The position numbers and the translations under genes are program-made. A model generated the notes under the pieces. The model was not told the DNA's origin. It worked only from the letters and a program-made list of their open reading frames with translations, and did no database searches. 33,760 nt of DNA from Sphingopyxis sp. LC363. GTDB taxonomy: Bacteria; Pseudomonadota; Alphaproteobacteria; Sphingomonadales; Sphingomonadaceae. Shown in pieces: positions 28,787 through 33,760 of the stretch. The stretch is from positions 1 to 33,760 of the forward strand of contig NZ_JNFC01000032.1 in assembly GCF_000756385.1 (NCBI RefSeq), written 5' to 3'. Position 1 is the first letter of the stretch. Each line of letters opens with the position of its first letter.

Positions 28787-31108
28787 TCAGAAGCGCCCCT
28801 CGAAGGTCAGCCCGATCATCCGCGGTTCGCCGAACAGCGCCTGCATCCGGCCGCCATTTTCATATTGATAGTCGTAATATTCGTCGTCGAAGATGTTCGT
28901 CGCGACCAGATAGGCGCCGAAATAATCATTGCCATAGCCGATCTTGGCGTTGACCAAAGTGCGCGAAGGCACGTCGCGGCCGCCGCTCTGGTCGCGGATG
29001 TCCTGGAACTGCGCGCCGCGGTAATTGACGTTGACGTTGGCGCTGAACCCCGACGGATGGCGCCAGTCGAAACCCGCGGCCCAGGTCCAGCGCGGCGCGT
29101 TGGCGAATTCGAAGCCCGACAGATCGAGCACCTGACCGCCCGTCGTCTCGAAATCGAGGAACTTGCTGTTCGCATAGCCGACCGAGCCATAGACGTTCAG
29201 CCGCTCGGTAACGTCGAAATCGCTCTCGACCTCGAAACCCCAGACGCGCGAGCTGCCCGCGTTCTGCGTCTCGTAATCATAGACATTGTCGGAAAGCTGG
29301 ACGTAAACCTGCTGGTCCTTCCAGTCGATGTAGAAGGCGTTGGCGTTGAGGGTCAGCCGCCGGTCGAGCCATTGCGTGCGCAGCGACAGCTCGTAATTCC
29401 ACGTATATTCGGGGTCATAGACATGCGTCGTCGCGCGCCCGGGGTTCACCCCGCTGCCCCCCGAACGATAGCCTCGCTGGACGATCGCGCTCAATGTCTT
29501 GTCGGGTGCGACCTCCCACGACACGCCGCCCTTGGGCAGGAACGCCTTGTAGGTCGTCGTCGACTGGGGGCCGCTGCTGTTCGCATTGTCGACCTGCTGC
29601 TGCAGCACGCCGTTCACCGTCTGGATAATCCCCGCGAGCAGCGGATCGGACGCATAGTCGGCGGGGTCGGGCAGTAGGGTGTTGAGTATGACGACATTGT
29701 CGTTCGCGACCTTCTGCCGCTCATGATCGTAGCGGAAACCCGCGAGCAGCTTCAGCCCCGGCGCGACCTCGAAGCTCGCGTCGCCGAACAGCGCCATCGT
29801 CTCGACGTCGATCGCATAGCGCTGGTCCGACGCGATGAAGATGCGCGGCGGGTAGAGCTGGCGCGCCTGCTGCGCGAGGAAGAGCGCCTGATCGGCGGGC
29901 AGTCCGAACTGGCTCTGAAGGATCGCCGCGACCTGCGGCGTCAGCCCGAGGTCGGCGTCGGGGTCGAGGCTGAAAATGCTGTTCGAATCCGACCGCGGGT
30001 TCTTCAGCCGCGAATAATAGCCGCCGATCAGCCCCTGCAGCGGACCGGTGTCGAAGTTCAGCCGCACCTCCTGGCTGTAGCTTTTCTGGTTGGTCGCGAA
30101 ATCGCCATAGGCCTCATCCTCGGGGCGCAATTCGCCGTCATAGGTCGAAAAGGTCTTGAGGTGGTTGTACGTGCTCACCGACGACAGGGTGAAGATATTG
30201 CCGAGCGGCAGCGACAGATCGGCGGTGAACAGGTCGGTGCTCGTCCGCGTGAAGGTCGGCCGGTTCGCTTCGACGAAACGCTTGTCGAAGGCGTCGGGCA
30301 CGTCGCTGAACACATAGCCGCGCCCCTTGTTGCCGAAATGCCGGTCGTAAAGATAGGAGAGTTTGACCTGCAGCCCGTCGGCGCCCGCCGGGGTGAAGAG
30401 CAGCTTGGTCCGCAGAACCTCGCTATTCGTCTTGTCGTAATTGCCGCCGTTCAGCCGGTTGGTGACCAGCCCGTCGCCGCGCGCGATCTCGCCCGCGACG
30501 CGAAAGGCGAGCACATCGCCCGCGATCGGCCCGCCGACCGCCGCGGCGAGGCGATATTCGCCGTTCGCGTCGGTGATCATCGCGCGCGCCTTGCCGCGCC
30601 AGTCGAAGCTCGGGTCGGCGGTCTTGAGGATGATCGCGCCCGCGAGCGCGTTGCGTCCCTGCAAGGTCGACTGCGGCCCGCGCAGGATTTCGACCTGTTC
30701 GAGGTCCCACAGGTCGAGCGGCCCGCCGCCCGCCGCCTCGCCCGGCAGCGGCGATCCGTCGAGATAGATGGTCGCGAGGTCGCCGAAGCCATAGCCCGAG
30801 ACATTATTGTTCGAAATGCCGCGGATGTTGAAACCCGATTCGGCGAAGGAGGAGGAGAGGTTCGCGGTGCGGTCGATCAGGTCATAGACATTGACCAGAT
30901 TCTGCCGGTCGATCTCTTCGGCGGTGAACACTTTCACGCTTTCGGGCGTGTCCTGCAACGTGCGGTCGAACTTCATGCCCGTGACGACGATCTCGCCCGC
31001 CGCGCCCGCATCGGCACCCGCCGCCGCCATTGCAGCCTCTTCGGCATGGACGGGCATCGCCGCGCCCGCGAGCATCAGGGCCAGCACCGGCCGCGCATAG
31101 TTGATCAT
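28787..31108 (-). CDS. TonB-dependent receptor, second iron-type locus
   Basis: 773 residues from ATG 31108 with GGGGAG about 9 bases upstream. Signal peptide to Ala22 (VHA|E), TonB box EIVVTG, plug with DRTANLSSSFAESGFNIRGI, YLDGSPLPG and VEILRGPQSTLQGRNALAGAIILKT. The barrel ends MIGLTFEGRF. The plug is of the broad OMR family (FepA/CirA-like; such receptors take up siderophores, haem or other chelates). It is divergent from a membrane protein plus PepSY pair, and the 90-base gap contains the CTATTG-N11-CAATAG operator, so all three genes are probably iron-regulated together. The substrate is not readable from the sequence. Confidence 0.92.
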   Translation of the reverse strand: MINYARPVLALMLAGAAMPVHAEEAAMAAAGADAGAAGEIVVTGMKFDRTLQDTPESVKVFTAEEIDRQNLVNVYDLIDRTANLSSSFAESGFNIRGISNNNVSGYGFGDLATIYLDGSPLPGEAAGGGPLDLWDLEQVEILRGPQSTLQGRNALAGAIILKTADPSFDWRGKARAMITDANGEYRLAAAVGGPIAGDVLAFRVAGEIARGDGLVTNRLNGGNYDKTNSEVLRTKLLFTPAGADGLQVKLSYLYDRHFGNKGRGYVFSDVPDAFDKRFVEANRPTFTRTSTDLFTADLSLPLGNIFTLSSVSTYNHLKTFSTYDGELRPEDEAYGDFATNQKSYSQEVRLNFDTGPLQGLIGGYYSRLKNPRSDSNSIFSLDPDADLGLTPQVAAILQSQFGLPADQALFLAQQARQLYPPRIFIASDQRYAIDVETMALFGDASFEVAPGLKLLAGFRYDHERQKVANDNVVILNTLLPDPADYASDPLLAGIIQTVNGVLQQQVDNANSSGPQSTTTYKAFLPKGGVSWEVAPDKTLSAIVQRGYRSGGSGVNPGRATTHVYDPEYTWNYELSLRTQWLDRRLTLNANAFYIDWKDQQVYVQLSDNVYDYETQNAGSSRVWGFEVESDFDVTERLNVYGSVGYANSKFLDFETTGGQVLDLSGFEFANAPRWTWAAGFDWRHPSGFSANVNVNYRGAQFQDIRDQSGGRDVPSRTLVNAKIGYGNDYFGAYLVATNIFDDEYYDYQYENGGRMQALFGEPRMIGLTFEGRF

Positions 31109-31150
31109 TGTCTTTAGCTCCCCGCTTCGCTATCGACGGGCGCGCTATTG

Positions 31151-31173
31151 CTATTGCGAATGCGAGTCAATAG
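31151..31173. promoter_or_regulatory. candidate iron-responsive operator, site B (divergent)
   Basis: CTATTG (31151-31156), 11 bases, CAATAG (31168-31173), lying between the two divergent starts (31108 and 31199). The inner bases include GCGAAT and GCGAGT, reminiscent of alphaproteobacterial Fur sites with a TTCGCAA half. Its reverse complement matches site A at 16054-16076 in 19 of 23 positions. A direct CTATTG is repeated just upstream at 31145. Confidence 0.6.
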
Positions 31174-31198
31174 TGAGGCCACGAGAATAGGGGGACAT

Positions 31199-31774
31199 AT
31201 GCAAGACACGCCGGCGCTTTTGCCGTCGCTGCTGATCGCCGTCGCGGCGGGCGCGGGCGCGTGGCTGCTCCGCCGTTCGTGGCAGGGCAAGACGCAGCAG
31301 AGCGGGCTCGTCGCCGCCGGCTGGCTGCTGATCGCCGCCGCGATCGTCTTCCCCGCCTGGCTCCTCGGCCCCGCGCGCGGGCCCTTCATCGCGCTCGCGA
31401 TCGTCTCCACCGCCGCGCTCGCCGTCGTCGCGGCGAACTACAGCATCCGGCAGGCGAAGGCGCGCGCCGCGCGCGAAAGCCTCGCCCCCGAACCCTCCGA
31501 CCGCGCGACCACAAAGGGGCGCGAGACGCTGCGCTGGCTGCTCGCGGGCCCGATCGGGATGATCGCCGCGATGGGCGTCGGCATCGCTTGGGCCGCGCTC
31601 GTCCCCGGCGAGCAGCAGACGCGGCTCGTCGTCGGCGGGCTCCTCGTCCCCCTCATCTGGGGCGGCTGCATGGCGTGGACGCTCGCCGACAACCGCATCC
31701 TCCGCGCGACCGCGGTGCTCACCGGCGTCGCCATTATCAGCTTCACCGCCGCCATCGTGAAGGGCTTCGCATGA
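31199..31774 (+). CDS. multi-helix membrane protein of the iron locus
   Basis: 191 residues from ATG 31199, with GGGGG 4 bases upstream; an in-frame start at 31148 would overlap the operator. About six hydrophobic segments (roughly 8-24, 38-56, 62-80, 112-132, 140-160, 168-187) with a basic/polar loop (RQAKARAARESLAPEPSDRATTKGRETLR) in the middle. I do not recognise a specific family; such proteins often accompany PepSY proteins in siderophore loci. It overlaps the next gene by four bases (ATGA), which indicates coupling to the PepSY protein. Confidence 0.8.
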   Translation: MQDTPALLPSLLIAVAAGAGAWLLRRSWQGKTQQSGLVAAGWLLIAAAIVFPAWLLGPARGPFIALAIVSTAALAVVAANYSIRQAKARAARESLAPEPSDRATTKGRETLRWLLAGPIGMIAAMGVGIAWAALVPGEQQTRLVVGGLLVPLIWGGCMAWTLADNRILRATAVLTGVAIISFTAAIVKGFA

Positions 31775-33288
31775 CCGCCGCCTCCAAGCCCCCGAAACCC
31801 GCGAAGAAAAAGGATCTGATGTCGCGCATCCCCGCGGGCTTCGTCCGCGCGGTGCTCCGCGGCCACAGCAGCCTCGGCCTCGCCTTCGCCGCCCTCATCT
31901 ACCTCATCTGCCTGTCGGGCAGCCTCGCGGTCTTCGCGCACGAATTCCAGCGCTGGGAAAGCGCCGCCGGCCCGCACCTCGCCACCGCCAGCCCCGACGC
32001 GGTGCAGACCGCCTTCGCGGGCGCGATCGCCGCGGGCGGGCCGGGGGTCGAGCATGTCTATATCACGCTCCCCTCGGCCGATTTCCCGCGCCTCCTCCTC
32101 CACGTCGACGCCGATACCGACCGCGAATTCCTCGCCGACGCCAGCGGCAAGATCGTCCCCGGACAAGAATTTGCGTGGACCGAGTTCATCACGCGCCTGC
32201 ACATCAACCTCCACCTCCCCGTCACCTGGGGCATCTTCCTCGTCGGGCTGATCGGGGTCGCTTTGCTGTCCTCGCTCATCTCGGGCATCCTCGCGCACCC
32301 GCGCATCTTCCGCGACGCCTTCCACCTCCGGCTCGGCGGGTCGAAGCGGCTGCAGGAGGCCGATCTCCACAACCGGCTCGGCGTCTGGGCGCTGCCCTTC
32401 CACATCATCATCTCGCTGACCGGCGCCTTCCTCGGGCTCACGACGATCATCGTCGGGGTGCTCGGCATGGCGATGTTCAACGGCGACGCGAACAAGGTCT
32501 ATGCGCTCTTCTTCCCGCCGCCGCCGGTCGACGATCCGCGCCCCGCGCCGGTGCTCGACTTGAGGCCCATGTTCGCCAAGCTGCCGCGGGACGGCGGCCG
32601 TATCACCTATATCTTCACCGAACATCCGACCGAGCGGGGCGGCGCCGCGCTGTTCAACGTCAAGCAGCCCGATCGCATGGCGGGCACCGACAGCTATGCC
32701 TTCCGCCGCGACGCGAGCCTCTACAATGTGCAAAAGGCCGCCGACAATAATCTCGGCGAGGATCTGCTCGGCGGCATGGGCCAGCTCCATTTCGGCTGGT
32801 TCGGCGGGGGAATTGTAAAGGTCGTCTATTTCGCGCTCGGCCTCGCGCTGACCTATCTGGCCGCGAGCGGGGTCAACATCTGGCTCGCGCGCCGCCGCGA
32901 CAAGGGCCGCCCCGCGCCGCGCTGGGAACGCGCCTGGGCCGCGACCGTGTGGGGCCAGCCCGCGGGGATGGCCGCCGCCGCCGTCACGGGGCTCGCCACC
33001 ATCAGCGCCGCGATCGCGATCGGCGCCTGGCTCGCCGTCAACCTGCTCTTCCTCGCCGCCGCGATCCGCCTCGCCGCGCCGAGCCTCTCGCGCATCGGCC
33101 GCCTCGCCACCGGCGCGCTGACCCTGCTCGCGGTCGCGGTCCACCTCAGCTTGCGCGGCGGCCTCGCCGCCGCCGACCCGATGGCATGGATCGTCAACCT
33201 CGTGCTGGTCGCGGGCGGCGCCCTGCTGCTGATCCCGCGCCTCGGCACACGCAAAAGCCCGAGCGAGGCGGCCACCGCCGCCGCCTGA
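31771..33288 (+). CDS. PepSY-associated membrane protein, long form
   Basis: 505 residues from ATG 31771, overlapping the previous stop (ATGA). After a Lys/Pro-rich start (PPKPAKKKDL) come GHSSLGLAFAALIYLICLSGSLAVFAHEF, TRLHINLHLPVTWGIFLVGLIGVALLSSLISGILAHP and DLHNRLGVWALPFHIIISLTGAFLG, with conserved His residues at the helix edges as in other ferric-siderophore-reductase-like PepSY proteins. A periplasmic domain (about 245-355) follows, then four to five extra C-terminal helices that the 388-residue protein at 16092 does not have. Probably handles reduction or release of imported iron; the electron source is unknown. Transcribed away from the TonB receptor from a shared control region. Confidence 0.87.
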   Translation: MTAASKPPKPAKKKDLMSRIPAGFVRAVLRGHSSLGLAFAALIYLICLSGSLAVFAHEFQRWESAAGPHLATASPDAVQTAFAGAIAAGGPGVEHVYITLPSADFPRLLLHVDADTDREFLADASGKIVPGQEFAWTEFITRLHINLHLPVTWGIFLVGLIGVALLSSLISGILAHPRIFRDAFHLRLGGSKRLQEADLHNRLGVWALPFHIIISLTGAFLGLTTIIVGVLGMAMFNGDANKVYALFFPPPPVDDPRPAPVLDLRPMFAKLPRDGGRITYIFTEHPTERGGAALFNVKQPDRMAGTDSYAFRRDASLYNVQKAADNNLGEDLLGGMGQLHFGWFGGGIVKVVYFALGLALTYLAASGVNIWLARRRDKGRPAPRWERAWAATVWGQPAGMAAAAVTGLATISAAIAIGAWLAVNLLFLAAAIRLAAPSLSRIGRLATGALTLLAVAVHLSLRGGLAAADPMAWIVNLVLVAGGALLLIPRLGTRKSPSEAATAAA

Positions 33289-33299
33289 CGCACCCTTCA

Positions 33300-33352
33300 C
33301 CCCTCCCGCTTGCGGGAGGGGCAGCAAGACTTGGGAGCTTGCTCCCTTAGTC
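33300..33352. repeat. two-hairpin intergenic repeat, copy 3
   Basis: CCCCTCCCG (33300-33308), CTTG, CGGGAGGGG (33313-33321); six bases; GACTTGGGAG (33328-33337), CTTG, CTCCCTTAGTC (33342-33352). Compared with copies 1 and 2, the second stem has changed GGCAG/CTGCC to GGGAG/CTCCC on both sides, keeping pairing. It lies between two convergent genes, and the TAA stop of the right-hand gene (33347-33349) is inside it. Confidence 0.75.
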
Positions 33353-33760
33353 GCCGCGGGGAGGGCCCGCCGCCTTTATCTTCCGCCGCTGCCGCCACGA
33401 CGGCACCTTCTTCACCTCGGCCACCCCGTCCGCCATCGCGGGCGTCAAAGGCCCCGCCGGCGTCCTTTCGCCGCGCGCCTCGGCCGCCTCGATCCATTCG
33501 CGATAGCCCTCGGGAATCTCGTCCCCCGCCGACACCCAATCGGCCTCGCCCGCAAAACGCTGCACCGGCTCGGCATCGGCCAGCCCCTCGAACGCCTGCA
33601 GCGGCCCGTAATAGGGCAGCCCCCGCTCGTCCATCCGCACCAGCTCCACTCCCGGATCGTCCAGCTGCGCCTCGATCGCCTCGGGCCCGCCTTCGTCGGC
33701 TGCGGCGATCAGCGCGCGCTGCCGTGCGGCGAGCGCGTGCAGCGCCGCCCCGATCTCGGC
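33347..33760 (-). CDS. hypothetical protein, 5' end beyond the window
   Basis: An open frame on the minus strand that continues without a stop to the window edge, so the start is outside; an internal GTG at 33649 gives a 100-residue version, but the reading upstream (ALAARQRALIAAADEGGPEAIEAQL...) also looks coding. Visible sequence: acidic and Ala-rich, with RMDERGLPYYGPLQAFEGLADAE, DEIPEGYREWIEAAEARGE and a basic end KKVPSWRQRRKIKAAGPPRGD. No family recognised and no membrane segment. The C-terminal few residues and the stop are encoded by the edge of repeat copy 3. Confidence 0.6.
   Translation of the reverse strand, partial: AEIGAALHALAARQRALIAAADEGGPEAIEAQLDDPGVELVRMDERGLPYYGPLQAFEGLADAEPVQRFAGEADWVSAGDEIPEGYREWIEAAEARGERTPAGPLTPAMADGVAEVKKVPSWRQRRKIKAAGPPRGD

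Noticed and set aside
1..33760. CRISPR array, tRNA, rRNA, prophage or insertion sequence.
   Set aside because: No regularly spaced direct repeats, no cloverleaf with a CCA-end pattern, and no transposase, integrase or phage structural gene was found on either strand.

Overview
The window looks like chromosomal DNA of a sphingomonad alphaproteobacterium, most likely Sphingopyxis or a close relative. Reasons: very high G+C with strong third-position GC bias; an alphaproteobacterial set of housekeeping genes (NDUFA12-type complex I accessory protein, DUF2155, DUF3297, RecX); three TonB-dependent receptors in 34 kb; and the inverted intergenic repeats typical of this group. No database search was run, so all names rest on recognising the protein sequences.

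Layout. 1-2.2 kb: end of the ATP synthase operon (atpC, then a terminator), an inverted-repeat block, and a cpaF-type secretion/pilus ATPase standing alone. 2.2-6.5 kb: a small membrane protein (-), a signal-peptide-bearing SAM methyltransferase (+), a 264-bp inverted-repeat element that supplies the start of aat (+), then a four-gene minus-strand operon recX > DUF192 lipoprotein > NDUFA12-like > DUF2155 lipoprotein, whose last gene overlaps aat tail-to-tail by 214 bp. 6.6-12.4 kb: a fatty acyl-AMP ligase, a structured repeat, a membrane GGDEF/EAL protein, a CHAP-domain exported protein, another repeat, and a DUF3297 gene. 12.4-15.8 kb: an unusually A+T-rich leader feeding a two-gene unit, a collagen-like lipoprotein and a TpsB/FhaC-type outer-membrane transporter, with a hemerythrin-like gene converging on it.

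16.0-20.1 kb: an iron-type operon with a PepSY membrane protein, a 59-residue membrane protein, a siderophore-type TonB receptor and a shortened PPOX-like protein. 20.1-24.2 kb: a bacterial NHEJ operon, ku - mgtC-like - ligD, with overlapping genes. 24.3-27.2 kb: a large TonB receptor of the Xanthomonas/Caulobacter type. 27.2-28.7 kb: an ArsR-like regulator with a perfect palindromic operator and a SRPBCC protein. 28.8-33.3 kb: a second iron-type locus, with a TonB receptor (-) divergent from a membrane protein plus PepSY protein pair (+). The window ends in a truncated gene of unknown function.

The most interesting points are: the collagen-like lipoprotein/TpsB pair, a candidate dedicated surface-export system; a shared CTATTG-N11-CAATAG operator in front of both iron loci; the aat/DUF2155 antisense overlap in which both proteins carry low-complexity segments from the same DNA; the inverted-repeat element that contains the aat start codon; and dispersed two-hairpin repeats whose stems show compensatory changes.
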